64,000 nucleotides of DNA from Chlorobium phaeovibrioides (lineage in GTDB: Bacteria; Bacteroidota; Chlorobiia; Chlorobiales; Chlorobiaceae), in NCBI RefSeq assembly GCF_003968655.1, contig NZ_RXYK01000001.1, forward strand, positions 248,001 to 312,000. The letters are read 5' to 3'. Shown piece after piece: positions 25,394 to 34,371 of the stretch. The stretch's first letter is position 1, and every line of letters begins with the position of its first letter. The notes below the pieces were generated by a model, which saw only the letters and a list, made by a program, of their open reading frames with translations, did not search any database and was not told where the DNA came from. Made by a program: the position numbers and the translations under genes.

Positions 25394-26084
25394 TATAGAT
25401 GCCTTCTGATACCAATGTCGCCAGTCCTTCCGGGTCAAAAGCCTCCGTATCCATTTTTTGCAGGGTCTTCCCCGGCCTGAAGCGCTGGAATGTTATGGTT
25501 TTTCCGAAAGACTCCGCCAGCTCTACAACATCTTCCGTAGCGTGAAGACCCTTGACCAGCGTACATCGGAACCGGTGGCTGATGCCGGAACGGCGCAGAA
25601 GCAGGATTGAATCGCGGACCTTTCCGATAAGCTCTGAAGAGCAACTAATACCGGCAAGACGAGAATAGGGTTCCGACTCCAGGGGAGCCTTGACATCCAT
25701 TGCAACCTCGTCAACCAGCCGCTCGTCAAGAATCTGTCCGAGCATCTCCGGCCTGCTGCCGTTGGTATCGAGCTTGACCTTCAGGCCGAGCCCTTTCAAG
25801 GTGCGCAAGGCCTCGGGAAGCGACTGGTGGATGGTCGGTTCTCCGCCCGTCACAACAACTCCGCCGAGCAGGTTCCGGTTACGGGTGATCCGGGCGAGCA
25901 CCTCGTCGAACGAAAGCAACGGAATTGAGCCGAACTCGTCGGGAAGCACAAGTTCGGGATTGTGACAGTAAGGACAGCGGAAATTACAGCCTGAAGTGTA
26001 CATGACCGCTGCAATATGGCCCGGCCAGTCAACAAGGCTCTGTGGCAGAAATCCTCCCAAAGGAAGAACGGGAGTCCTGTTCAC
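25386..26084 (-). CDS. nrdG: Anaerobic ribonucleoside-triphosphate reductase activating protein
   Basis: A 232-residue radical SAM enzyme that installs the glycyl radical on NrdD. The CxxxCxxC cluster motif is at C33, C37 and C40 (CNFRCPYC), followed by 'VVVTGGEPTIH' for SAM binding. The start overlaps the nrdD stop by four bases. The 'LVDWPG' near the N-terminus is typical of the longer NrdG-like form found in many anaerobes. Confidence 0.93.
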   Translation of the reverse strand: MNRTPVLPLGGFLPQSLVDWPGHIAAVMYTSGCNFRCPYCHNPELVLPDEFGSIPLLSFDEVLARITRNRNLLGGVVVTGGEPTIHQSLPEALRTLKGLGLKVKLDTNGSRPEMLGQILDERLVDEVAMDVKAPLESEPYSRLAGISCSSELIGKVRDSILLLRRSGISHRFRCTLVKGLHATEDVVELAESFGKTITFQRFRPGKTLQKMDTEAFDPEGLATLVSEGIYNA

Positions 26085-28219
26085 AGCACCTCCTCCCTGT
26101 TTGTGGCAGAGGCCATGGAAAAGAGTTTCCGGTCGGCGTATTCACTCTGCTTGCCGCCGTTCCACTGCTCGACCGGCCTGAGATAGCCGACGATTCGGGT
26201 ATAAACTGTGCAGCGCTGCTCTACACCGTTGGCTGCACAGTCGGGGCAGAACTCGTGCTCTCCAAACCGGTAACCGTGTGAAGGACAGATGCTGAATGTG
26301 GGAGACAGCGTGATGTAGGGCAGGGTGAAGTTTGCCGTCACGGTTTTGATGAGTTGCTTCACCGATTCACCGGGAATCGCGCTTTCACCTACAAAGGTAT
26401 GGAACACTGTGCCGCCGGTGTAACGCGACTGAAGCTCATCCTGCAGGCGAAGCGCCTCAAAGAGATCGTCGGTATGGCCGACGGGCAGCTGGGTGGAGTT
26501 GGTGTAATAAGGATCGGCTCCCGCACCAACAGCCTCTTCATTGGCCGTAATGATGTCCGCATGAAGCTTCTTGTCCAGTTTGGCAAGACGGTATGCCGTG
26601 CTCTCTGCCGGTGTCGCCTCAAGATTGTAGATGTGGCCGGTCTCCTCCTGGAATGCTTCAAGACGGGAGCGCATGAAATCCATCACCCTGAGGGCGAAGG
26701 CTTTGCCCTCAGGGTCTGCGATGGTGCAGCCAAGGAAGTTGAGGCAGCATTCGTTCATACCGGTAATGCCGATGGTTGAGAAGTGATTGTCCCAGTATGC
26801 GGCGTTATGCTCGAAGAGGTGACGAAGATAGAACCTGGAATAGGGATAGAGCCCCTCGGCTGTCAGACGCTCAATCACCTTGCGTTTGATTTCCAGACTT
26901 GCTTTTGCCAGCTCCATCGTGTGTTCGAGGCGCTGATAGAGTTCCTCTTCACTCCGCGCCTCATATCCAATTCTCGGCAGGTTCATGGTGACCACACCTA
27001 CGGAACCGGTGAGGGGATTCGATCCGAAGAGCCCCCCGCCCTTCTTCTGCAGCTCGCGCTTGTCAAGACGCAGGCGGCAGCACATGCTGCGCACATCGTC
27101 GGGACTCATGGAGGAGTTGACGAAATTGGAGAAGTAGGGAATGCCGTATCGGGCGGCCATCTCCCAAATTCCGTCATAGACCGGATTTTCCCAGTCGAAA
27201 TCGGGTGTAATGTTATAAGTCGGAATCGGGAATGAGAAAACGGCGCCGTTAGCGTCCCCGGCAATCATTACATCGGCGAAGGCACGGTTGAAGAGATCCA
27301 TTTCCTCCTGAAAGAGGCCGTAGGTCTCCGCCATGGCTTCGCCGCCAATCATCACTGGCATGTCGCGATGAGTGGAGGGCACGGTGAGGTCGAGCGTAAT
27401 GTTGGTGAAGGGGGTCTGGAACCCGACCCGGGTCGGCACATTCATGTTGAAAAAGAACTCCTGCAGGCATTGGCGTACCTCTTCGTAATCGAGGGAGTCG
27501 TAGCGGATAAACGGGGCGAGCAGTGTGTCAAAATTAGAGACGGCCTGGGCGCCGGCTGCCTCGCCCTGCATGGTGTAGAAGAAGTTGACGACCTGGCCGA
27601 GTGCCGAACGGAGGTGACGGGCAGGCTTGCTGGCTGCATATCCGGCTACGCCGGTGAAGCCGCTACGAAGGAGATCTTCAAGATCCCAGCCTACGCAGTA
27701 GACGCTGAGAAAGCCGAGATCGTGGATGTGCATCGTTCCGGATGTATGCGCCTCGTTGATCTCAGGTGGATAGATGCGGTTCAGCCAGTACTGCGAGCTG
27801 ACAATAGTGGAGATGTGCTGGTTCAGCCCCTGCAGCGACCAGCTGGAGTTGGCACTCTCTTTCACCCGCCAGTCTTCAAGATTGAGGTACTGGTCGACAA
27901 GGTCGACATTGCTGAATATCTCCTTTGCGTCACGGAGAGTGCGGTGCTGATGGCGGTAGATGATGTAGGCTTTGGCTGCCTCGAACTCCCCTGTTGAAAA
28001 GAGCGTCTTCTCAACAAGGTTTTGCACGCCTTCAACGGTCGGCTGGTTTTCCCCTGCAAGTTCATGCAGGCGCGCCAGCACATCTCCGCAGAGTTTGGCG
28101 GCCTTTGTCCTGTCAGGCTTGCCGACGGCACGAAGGGCCCGGAAGATGGCGTAGGTGATTTTTTCGGTATCGAAAGGAGCGTTCGTCCCGTCGCGCTTGA
28201 TGATGGCTGGAAAAGCCAT
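26081..28219 (-). CDS. nrdD: Anaerobic (class III) ribonucleoside-triphosphate reductase
   Basis: A 712-residue glycyl-radical enzyme reducing ribonucleotides without B12 or oxygen. It has an N-terminal ATP-cone ('IIKRDGTNAPFDTEKITYAI'), the catalytic core, a C-terminal zinc site with clustered Cys ('HEFCPDCAANGVEQRC') and the glycyl-radical loop 'TRIVGYLRPVEQWN'. I chose ATG 28219; ATG 28234, five codons upstream, is also possible, while the open frame to 28474 runs through the riboswitch and is not credible. Operon nrdD-nrdG-cbiA is headed by riboswitch RS2. Confidence 0.95.
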   Translation of the reverse strand: MAFPAIIKRDGTNAPFDTEKITYAIFRALRAVGKPDRTKAAKLCGDVLARLHELAGENQPTVEGVQNLVEKTLFSTGEFEAAKAYIIYRHQHRTLRDAKEIFSNVDLVDQYLNLEDWRVKESANSSWSLQGLNQHISTIVSSQYWLNRIYPPEINEAHTSGTMHIHDLGFLSVYCVGWDLEDLLRSGFTGVAGYAASKPARHLRSALGQVVNFFYTMQGEAAGAQAVSNFDTLLAPFIRYDSLDYEEVRQCLQEFFFNMNVPTRVGFQTPFTNITLDLTVPSTHRDMPVMIGGEAMAETYGLFQEEMDLFNRAFADVMIAGDANGAVFSFPIPTYNITPDFDWENPVYDGIWEMAARYGIPYFSNFVNSSMSPDDVRSMCCRLRLDKRELQKKGGGLFGSNPLTGSVGVVTMNLPRIGYEARSEEELYQRLEHTMELAKASLEIKRKVIERLTAEGLYPYSRFYLRHLFEHNAAYWDNHFSTIGITGMNECCLNFLGCTIADPEGKAFALRVMDFMRSRLEAFQEETGHIYNLEATPAESTAYRLAKLDKKLHADIITANEEAVGAGADPYYTNSTQLPVGHTDDLFEALRLQDELQSRYTGGTVFHTFVGESAIPGESVKQLIKTVTANFTLPYITLSPTFSICPSHGYRFGEHEFCPDCAANGVEQRCTVYTRIVGYLRPVEQWNGGKQSEYADRKLFSMASATNREEVL

Positions 28220-28238
28220 GTCTATCTGTCCCATTGTT

Positions 28239-28264
28239 CCCGATGGTTTGGTTATGGAATCGGG
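28239..28264 (-). promoter_or_regulatory. Hairpin next to the nrdD start (possible expression platform)
   Basis: CCCGAT (28239-28244) and ATCGGG (28259-28264) are complementary; on the minus strand the right arm contains the CGGGA just upstream of the first possible nrdD ATG (28234). It could mask the ribosome binding region in a translational B12 switch. Confidence 0.4.
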
Positions 28265-28364
28265 CGAATGAGAAACAATGCGGCAGATGAGGCAGGTATG
28301 GAGTGTCTGCAGGAAAGCTGTCGCAAAGGACCATACGCCGTAGTCCGATGATTGATGCGATGCA

Positions 28365-28577
28365 TGCTGGCAGGTCTCCTGACTTTGAGGGTGCCCTTCC
28401 ATTCCGGCCTTCCCGCTGTGTTCCTGTGAGGAAAACAATGCAGTGACCTGGAACGAACCCGGAAACAGGTGCATGTTGTCATGCAGTGGTTTCAGGGCTT
28501 ACCGTCATACAGTTGCGGGTACAGTCTGCGATTTTCACGCAGTTCCCTATTCTCCGGCTTTCAAACCGGCACCAGCA
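28365..28577 (-). promoter_or_regulatory. Cobalamin riboswitch (RS2), upstream of nrdD-nrdG-cbiA
   Basis: The minus strand carries ACTGTACCCGCAACTGTAT, AGGTCACTG, GCGGGAAGGCCGG and AGTCAGGAGACCTGCC, the same blocks as RS1 and with nearly the same sequence throughout. It places a B12-independent ribonucleotide reductase under B12 control. Confidence 0.95.
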
Positions 28578-28602
28578 TACAATGAAAGAACAGTGATTAA
28601 AA

Positions 28603-28631
28603 TATTTACAGGTATCTCAAATAAGCAGCAA
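28603..28631 (-). promoter_or_regulatory. Possible promoter for the nrdD operon
   Basis: On the minus strand TTGCTG (28631-28626) and TAAATA (28608-28603) are 17 bases apart and lie just upstream of RS2. Both hexamers are imperfect. Confidence 0.35.
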
Positions 28632-28637
28632 TGAAAT

Positions 28638-28937
28638 CTAATTCAACGAAAAGCAGTGCCCGTATCCGAAAGGATCCCAGAGCGGCTCTTTTTCTCCTCC
28701 GGTAGAACACATTGCCGGCCGGCGGTGCTGGAGTATGGCCCGGGCCATCAATGGATTGGTAAACACCAGCTTTCTCTCTGTCACAAACAGCTCAACAGGC
28801 GCCGGTGTCGGCACAGCATAGTTCCGCAATGAGGGAAAAAGGCGGTTAAGAAAGGAGAAAAAAATACGGGAAATGTAATCCCTGATAGCGGCACGCAATA
28901 CTCGCACGCCCTGAACAGGAGCAGTGTTGTTCTTCAT
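28638..28937 (-). CDS. Small protein of unknown function under a cobalamin riboswitch
   Basis: A 99-residue frame, the only gene-sized frame between riboswitch RS4 and the next promoter. It is basic and aromatic-rich in the first half ('IRDYISRIFFSFLNRLFPSL'), has no signal peptide, and contains 'VFTNPLMARAILQHRRP' and a C-terminal 'LWDPFGYGHCFSLN'. I do not recognise a family. No Shine-Dalgarno sequence is evident before ATG 28937. An overlapping frame (28846-29076) reads through the riboswitch and is less likely. It could be a small cobamide- or cobalt-handling protein, or the remnant of a longer gene. Confidence 0.55.
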   Translation of the reverse strand: MKNNTAPVQGVRVLRAAIRDYISRIFFSFLNRLFPSLRNYAVPTPAPVELFVTERKLVFTNPLMARAILQHRRPAMCSTGGEKEPLWDPFGYGHCFSLN

Positions 28938-28978
28938 GGCAGTATGTTGCTTTATCCCGAAGCATGGAAGAAATAATT

Positions 28979-29172
28979 GCGGCAGGTCTTCTGACTTTCC
29001 CGGATTCCGGCAGCCTTCCCGTCCCGAATGTTTCGGTACAGTGGCATAATTGACGGAACCTTTTCACCTTGCTCAAGCAAGCTAAGGCGCAGGATTACAG
29101 CAGCGGGGACTGTCCCGGATTCACACCGGGTTCCCTATTAAGCCGGTCTCATTTCCGATTCCGGCACCGCAG
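28979..29172 (-). promoter_or_regulatory. Cobalamin riboswitch (RS4), upstream of the 99-residue ORF
   Basis: On the minus strand: GGTGTGAATCCGGGACAG, CCCCGCTGCTGTAATCC, GCCACTGTACC (canonical B12 box), GACGGGAAGGCTGCCGG and AGTCAGAAGACCTGCC. All core blocks are present and in order. Only about 40 bases separate it from the ORF start, and no terminator is seen there, which suggests translational control. Confidence 0.95.
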
Positions 29173-29183
29173 GTTCAAGTATG

Positions 29184-29211
29184 ATTATAAGAAAGAAACA
29201 TGGAATGTCAA
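29184..29211 (-). promoter_or_regulatory. Perfect-consensus sigma70 promoter for RS4
   Basis: On the minus strand TTGACA (29211-29206) and TATAAT (29189-29184) are separated by 16 bases. Both hexamers match consensus exactly. The start site would be about 5 bases before the riboswitch. Confidence 0.85.
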
Positions 29212-29225
29212 GAGGCCGGAAGTAC

Positions 29226-30923
29226 TTATTTACCGTGATTCATTTCAGCAATAGTTCGGCAAATACCTTTCGTATAATGATGAACCTGCTGCAGCACATT
29301 GATAAGCTCCATGTGGAGGTCATGGGTCAATTCCGCCTCTGGATGAAGCTGAACCCTTTTAAAATGGGCATTCTGTACAGTCTGGACCAGCTCACAGAAC
29401 AACCTGTCGTCCAAAAGCATCGCAGCTGCCTTATCCCCGTCCATCTCCTCAAGCAGAACCGGAAGTTTTTCAACTTCTCCACATACAAGGGAATGCAGCG
29501 AAAGCAGCTCCCGTTTACCCTCTTCGCTCAACTCGGCCTTCAGACTCTCTTTTACCCTTACGAGACGCCCCCTGAGTACATCGATGACATCGCCCATAGA
29601 TTCAAGACTCTTGATTGCGTCCATGAGAGCAAACACCTCTTTTGACTGCTCTTCATTCAGCTCGCTCCGACTGATTTTTATCAGGTAATCGGAGAGCTGC
29701 TTTTCAAGAAAATCCAGCTTCTCTTCACGCATCGCCATCCCCCCCACAACCGTAAGACTTTTGTAGACCCTGTCGCGACCAGGCTCATTGGCAATGAAAG
29801 GATGAAGGGCCGCACATACCATTCGTGAAGCGATTTTCGCCGTTCGGGAAATTTCGGCCCGGGCATAACCAAGGGCGAGTGCAGGAGAATCAAGCGCAGA
29901 CTCCTGCAGATACCACACTGCAGGTATCTGGCGGGTTTCTTCAGGATCGTCGGGATAGATTCGGTAGAGCAGCCTCTCCATCAGCGGGAGAAACGGAAGG
30001 AGAAAAAAGGCCATGAACACATTGTAGATTGAGTGTGCATTGGCAATCTGACGGGGAACGACTGACCCGGGATTCAGGGATGCACCCTCAACCGAAGAGA
30101 GAGAAAACACCCGAACGGCATCGGCAAACGATGGAATGAACCAGATGAACAAGACAACGCCGGCAAGATTGAAGGCAACCTGAGCATAAGCCACCCTCCT
30201 TGCCGGCCGTCCCATTCCAGAACCGGCCAGAATGCCGGTGATGCAGGTTCCAATGTTGGCCCCGAGCAACAGGGGAATTGCCGCCTCAAGGGAAAGACTC
30301 CCCTCCCCTCCAAGCGTCATGACAATGGCGATAAAAGCACCACTGCTCTGTATGAGGCCTGTCAGCAAAGTGCCTGTCAAGACGCCTATCACTGGATTGT
30401 CAAGTACCCTGAGAAGAGCCAGAAACGGTTGATACTCCTCAAGCGGAGCCACCGCCTCCGACATAAGTTTCAGACCAAAAAACAGTAGCCCGAAGCCCGA
30501 CAATGCCTCACCGGTAAAACGGATGGTTTCGTTTTTGGCTGATACATGGATCACGAAACCGATTGTGAAAATCACCAGCGCGAAATCATGCAGGCGGAAT
30601 GCAATAAGCTGAGCCATGGCCGTTGTGCCGATTTCAGCACCGAGAATAACGGCAAGCGATTGACTGAACGACATGAGGCGCGACTGTACCAGACCAACAA
30701 GAGTGGCAATGATGGTACTGCTGCTCTGAACCACCATAGTAGCGAAAGCCCCTGCAAACAACCCTGAAAGACGGTTGGCTGTAACCGCTGAAATAAGCCG
30801 TCGGACCCTGTCTCCCGAGGCTTTTTTCATCCCGCTCGCCATCATCCTCATTCCGTAGAGGAACAGTGCGAGGCCGCCGGCAAACAGCAGCGCTATGGCC
30901 GACAATGAGATATGCTGCTCCAT
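29226..30923 (-). CDS. Na/Pi cotransporter family protein with C-terminal PhoU-like domain
   Basis: A 565-residue protein. Residues about 1-320 hold eight or more membrane helices with two inverted Na/Pi repeats: 'GLFAGAFATMVVQSSSTIIATLVGLV' and 'GVLTGTLLTGLIQSSGAFIAIVMTL' carry the paired QSSS/QSSG motifs of NptA/PF02690. The last 200 residues are helical and PhoU-like ('GDVIDVLRGRLVRVKESLKAEL'). It likely imports or exports phosphate with sodium at the inner membrane. It is divergent from the BtuF-like gene at 31005 with an 81-base shared promoter region. Confidence 0.92.
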   Translation of the reverse strand: MEQHISLSAIALLFAGGLALFLYGMRMMASGMKKASGDRVRRLISAVTANRLSGLFAGAFATMVVQSSSTIIATLVGLVQSRLMSFSQSLAVILGAEIGTTAMAQLIAFRLHDFALVIFTIGFVIHVSAKNETIRFTGEALSGFGLLFFGLKLMSEAVAPLEEYQPFLALLRVLDNPVIGVLTGTLLTGLIQSSGAFIAIVMTLGGEGSLSLEAAIPLLLGANIGTCITGILAGSGMGRPARRVAYAQVAFNLAGVVLFIWFIPSFADAVRVFSLSSVEGASLNPGSVVPRQIANAHSIYNVFMAFFLLPFLPLMERLLYRIYPDDPEETRQIPAVWYLQESALDSPALALGYARAEISRTAKIASRMVCAALHPFIANEPGRDRVYKSLTVVGGMAMREEKLDFLEKQLSDYLIKISRSELNEEQSKEVFALMDAIKSLESMGDVIDVLRGRLVRVKESLKAELSEEGKRELLSLHSLVCGEVEKLPVLLEEMDGDKAAAMLLDDRLFCELVQTVQNAHFKRVQLHPEAELTHDLHMELINVLQQVHHYTKGICRTIAEMNHGK

Positions 30924-31004
30924 TATCCCAACGCTTGGGTTTCGATATCGTCTTCATTACTTTGTTACTGCTTTTTTGGTCCATCCCCAAACAATTCATG
31001 AACC

Positions 31005-31901
31005 ATGCACCCGAAACGCTCCGCACTCCCCCATTTCATCTTCCTGCTTTCGCTCAGTTTCCTTCTCTGGGGTTGCAGCCCTGGCGAAAAAGCGGCTCCT
31101 GAACGAGATTCCGAAAGACCGACCGTCATCAGCCTGGCACCGAGCATCACTGAAATGATTTACGCCATCGGTGCCGGAGAGCAACTGAAGGGTCGGACCA
31201 GTGCGTGCGACTGGCCGAAAGAAGCCGCCAGCGTACCGGTTACGGGAGCTTTCGGTCGACCATCACTTGAAATGCTGGCGTCCCTCCATCCCGATCTTGT
31301 CATTGATGTTGACCTTGCCGATGAAACCATGGGAAAAAAAATCGAAGCGCTCGGCATCCGGCGCGAAACCATCTCATGCAAGACTCCCGAAGAAATTCCC
31401 GATGCACTGAAGCGAATCGGGAGACTGACAGGCCATGAACGACAGGCCGACAGCCTTGCCTCCATCATCGACCAGGGTCTGGAAAAGTATCGAAAAAAAA
31501 CCGCCGAAATTGGCCACAGGCCATCCATCTATCTTGAAATATGGGATGATCCGTTCTGGACCGGGGGCAGAGGGAGCTACACATCTGCCCTGATTTTATA
31601 TGCCGGAGCCCGGAACATCGGGGATGCTGTCGAAAAGGAATATTTTGAAATATCCCAGGAATGGGTGATACGGCAGAACCCTGAAATCATTGCCTGCATG
31701 TACATGGCAAAAGAGTCGTCAGCAGCCGACGATGTCATGAACCGCCCAGGATGGAACCATATTGACGCCGTGAAGAACCGACGGGTGTACGACCGCTTCG
31801 ACAACAGCATTTTCCTTCGTCCCGGACCTCGCGTTCTCGATGGAATTGAAGCACTGTACCGGCTTGCCCATCCCGAATCAAGCCCGCAGGCATCCAGGTA
31901 A
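31005..31901 (+). CDS. BtuF-like substrate-binding lipoprotein
   Basis: A 298-residue protein with a lipoprotein signal (LSFLLWGC, Cys about 24) and the type III helical-backbone binding fold: '[34 protein letters not shown]' split across residues 39-72, '[17 protein letters not shown]', '[13 protein letters not shown]' and '[23 protein letters not shown]'. The S-L-A-P-S-x-T-E-M start is typical of B12/corrinoid BtuF relatives, although iron-chelate binding is possible. No riboswitch is present in the 81-base upstream gap, and no permease or ATPase is adjacent, so it may share BtuCD with the other BtuF. Confidence 0.8.
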   Translation: MHPKRSALPHFIFLLSLSFLLWGCSPGEKAAPERDSERPTVISLAPSITEMIYAIGAGEQLKGRTSACDWPKEAASVPVTGAFGRPSLEMLASLHPDLVIDVDLADETMGKKIEALGIRRETISCKTPEEIPDALKRIGRLTGHERQADSLASIIDQGLEKYRKKTAEIGHRPSIYLEIWDDPFWTGGRGSYTSALILYAGARNIGDAVEKEYFEISQEWVIRQNPEIIACMYMAKESSAADDVMNRPGWNHIDAVKNRRVYDRFDNSIFLRPGPRVLDGIEALYRLAHPESSPQASR

Positions 31902-31974
31902 CAAAACCGGACTGCATAAACAGATGGCTTTTTCGTATCTTTGGGGCTTTAGCTGAACAAACCGGATCTTCTTC

Positions 31975-33252
31975 ATGAAGAAATCGCCTCTCTTCATTCT
32001 CCTCCTGACGGTCATGCTGGACCTGATCGGGTTCGGGATTGTCCTCCCGCTGCTCCCGACATATGCCAAGGATCTCGGAGCCAGCCCCTTCATGATTGGC
32101 CTGATTGCAGCAATCTTCTCGATCATGCAGTTCATCTTCTCCCCTCTCTGGGGCAAGCTGAGCGACAGAATCGGCCGCCGTCCCGTCATGCTGTTCAGCA
32201 TCTTCATTACCGCAGTCTCCTATCTTGTCTTTTCGCAGACAACTACCATAGCGCTTCTGATTTTCTCCCGCGGCCTCTCCGGCATCGGCTCTGCAAATAT
32301 TGCCGCCGCACAGGCATACATCACCGATGTCACCGACAGCAAAAGCAGGTCGGGAGCGATGGGAATGATCGGAGCCGCCTTTGGCATCGGCTTCATCATA
32401 GGGCCCCTTATCGGCGGTCTGCTCAAGCACAACTACGGAATTCCCATGGTCGGCTATGTCTCTGCCGGCCTCATTTTCGTTGACTTCATTCTGGCAGTCT
32501 TCTTCCTGCCCGAGTCCAACAAAAACGCAAAAAAACTCTCATTCCGACGCAGTGGAACTGAACACAGCGCAGACCGCCCTCCAACTTCAGCCGTTCTTGC
32601 CCAGAAAATCAACGAATATGCAGCCGGAGTCAAACTTGCATTCAGCTCGCGTCCTCTCGCAATGCTGATGATTGCGAACTATCTCTTCACCTTTGCAATC
32701 GTCAACATGCAGGTAGCCTCAATCCTGCTGTGGAAAGAGTATTTTCTGGCCAGTGACCAGCAGATCGGATACATTTTCGCCTTCGTCGGTCTTTTCTCGG
32801 TTATCGTACAGGGAGGAATGATCAGAAATCTTGTCAAGAAATTCGGTGAACATAAGCTCTTTCTCTGGGGTCACCTGTTCACTTTCATCGGCGTCTTTTT
32901 TGTACCTTTCGCCCCCAAGGAGTCTCTGTTTACAATAGGGCTCACCATCCTTTTCTTCTTTGCAGTCGGCACAAGCCTCGTCGCTCCCATCAACCTTTCC
33001 CTCATTTCACTCTACAGCTACAAACAGCAGCAGGGAGAGATTCTTGGAATTTCACAGTCCGTCAACTCATTTGCCCGCATCATGGGGCCTTTCAGCGGCA
33101 GCATTCTCTATGGAATGAATTTTCACGCGCCCTATATTGTTGCCGGAGTACTGACCATAATCGGATTCATTATCGCACTTGACCTTTTCAAATACAAAAT
33201 AGATGCCCTTGACCCCGATGGAGACACAGTTGCTGAAACAATCGGCAGCTGA
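31975..33252 (+). CDS. MFS transporter (TetA-like drug/H+ antiporter family)
   Basis: A 425-residue protein with 12 predicted helices. The start '[19 protein letters not shown]' and the loop 2-3 motif A '[16 protein letters not shown]' are those of the TetA/DHA1 group; '[19 protein letters not shown]' and '[16 protein letters not shown]' match helices 4 and 5. The substrate is unknown. A cytoplasmic loop after helix 6 (about residues 178-215) is hydrophilic. It is followed 39 bases later by the oxidoreductase gene. Confidence 0.9.
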   Translation: MKKSPLFILLLTVMLDLIGFGIVLPLLPTYAKDLGASPFMIGLIAAIFSIMQFIFSPLWGKLSDRIGRRPVMLFSIFITAVSYLVFSQTTTIALLIFSRGLSGIGSANIAAAQAYITDVTDSKSRSGAMGMIGAAFGIGFIIGPLIGGLLKHNYGIPMVGYVSAGLIFVDFILAVFFLPESNKNAKKLSFRRSGTEHSADRPPTSAVLAQKINEYAAGVKLAFSSRPLAMLMIANYLFTFAIVNMQVASILLWKEYFLASDQQIGYIFAFVGLFSVIVQGGMIRNLVKKFGEHKLFLWGHLFTFIGVFFVPFAPKESLFTIGLTILFFFAVGTSLVAPINLSLISLYSYKQQQGEILGISQSVNSFARIMGPFSGSILYGMNFHAPYIVAGVLTIIGFIIALDLFKYKIDALDPDGDTVAETIGS

Positions 33253-33291
33253 AGAAGGGTATAGTTCTGCATCCACAGGAGAATCCACGAT

Positions 33292-34350
33292 ATGAGAATC
33301 GGCATAATCGGCGTCGGCAAACTTGGCGAATTCCACACAAAACTTCTGGCTGAAATTGCCAATGAACAACCTGCGGTTGAATGCGCCGGAGTGTTCGACC
33401 TCAATACCGCCCGTGCAGAGGAAATGGCCGCCAAATATGCTGTTCCCTGCTTCGCCTCCCTTGCCGATCTTGCCGAAGGGTGTGACGCGGCAGTCATAGC
33501 CACAACCACAAGTTCCCATCACGCCATTGCAAAGGAGCTCCTCCTGAAAGGGCTGCACCTCTTTATTGAAAAACCCATCACGGCCACCCTTGAAGAGGCC
33601 GATGAACTTATCCGCCTTGAAAAAGAACAGAATGTCCGCATTCAGGTCGGCCACATTGAACGGTTCAACCCTGCCTTGAGGGCTGTGGAATCATACATCG
33701 GCCAACCCATGTACATTCAGGCTGAACGCCTCAGCGGTTTTTCACGAAGGGTGACCGATGTCTCCGTGGTGCTTGATCTCATGATTCACGACATCGACCT
33801 CGTGCTCTCTCTCATCAAATCCGAGATACGCACCATTGCAGCCTCCGGGGTCAGGGTATTCTCAAACGAACTCGACATGGCAACTGCACGGATTGACTTC
33901 ATGAACGGAGCAACGGCCAATGTCACTGCAAGCCGCCTCAGCCGCTGCCGTCAGCGCAAGCTCCGGTTCTTCGGTACTGACCCGAAAAGTTACGCATCAC
34001 TTGACCTGACCACCGGTAAGTCAGAGGTCTTTCGTCTTGTCAAGCCAGAAGAGGCAACCACAAAAAACCCTCTCAAAAAACTTGCAGCAAAAAAAATTCT
34101 CGAACAGTTCGGTGAAATCCAGGAGGCAATGGAGGGCCATGTGCTTGACTACATCCACCCGGACCCGCCGAAAGTCAACGCACTCAAAGACGAACTTGAA
34201 CATTTCATTGCAGCAGTCACTGCTGATACACCAATTGCCGTCAGCTCTGCAGACGGCCGTCAGGCCATTATGGTGGCCGACAGAATTACCCGTGAGATTG
34301 CCGCAAATATCGACCTGGTCGAAAAAAGCAGCAACCCGGGCACACTGTGA
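33292..34350 (+). CDS. Gfo/Idh/MocA family oxidoreductase
   Basis: A 352-residue NAD(P)-dependent dehydrogenase. The Rossmann motif 'GIIGVGKLGEFH' is at residues 3-14, 'AVIATTTSSHHAIAKELLLKGLHLFIEKPIT' (with the EKP motif) near 65-95, and 'MIHDIDLVLSL' contains the conserved H-D pair of the catalytic domain. In related phyla such enzymes act on UDP-sugars in envelope glycan synthesis; the substrate here is unknown. The next gene starts 22 bases downstream. Confidence 0.88.
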   Translation: MRIGIIGVGKLGEFHTKLLAEIANEQPAVECAGVFDLNTARAEEMAAKYAVPCFASLADLAEGCDAAVIATTTSSHHAIAKELLLKGLHLFIEKPITATLEEADELIRLEKEQNVRIQVGHIERFNPALRAVESYIGQPMYIQAERLSGFSRRVTDVSVVLDLMIHDIDLVLSLIKSEIRTIAASGVRVFSNELDMATARIDFMNGATANVTASRLSRCRQRKLRFFGTDPKSYASLDLTTGKSEVFRLVKPEEATTKNPLKKLAAKKILEQFGEIQEAMEGHVLDYIHPDPPKVNALKDELEHFIAAVTADTPIAVSSADGRQAIMVADRITREIAANIDLVEKSSNPGTL

Positions 34351-34371
34351 ATCGAGAAGGAACTCCCCACG

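Noticed and set aside
28220-28474. N-terminal extension of NrdD by 85 residues in the open frame
   Set aside because: It would translate through the cobalamin riboswitch; NrdD homologues begin at the ATP-cone near 28219.
28846-29076. 76-residue minus-strand frame overlapping RS4
   Set aside because: It runs through the conserved riboswitch core, so it is most likely a chance open frame.
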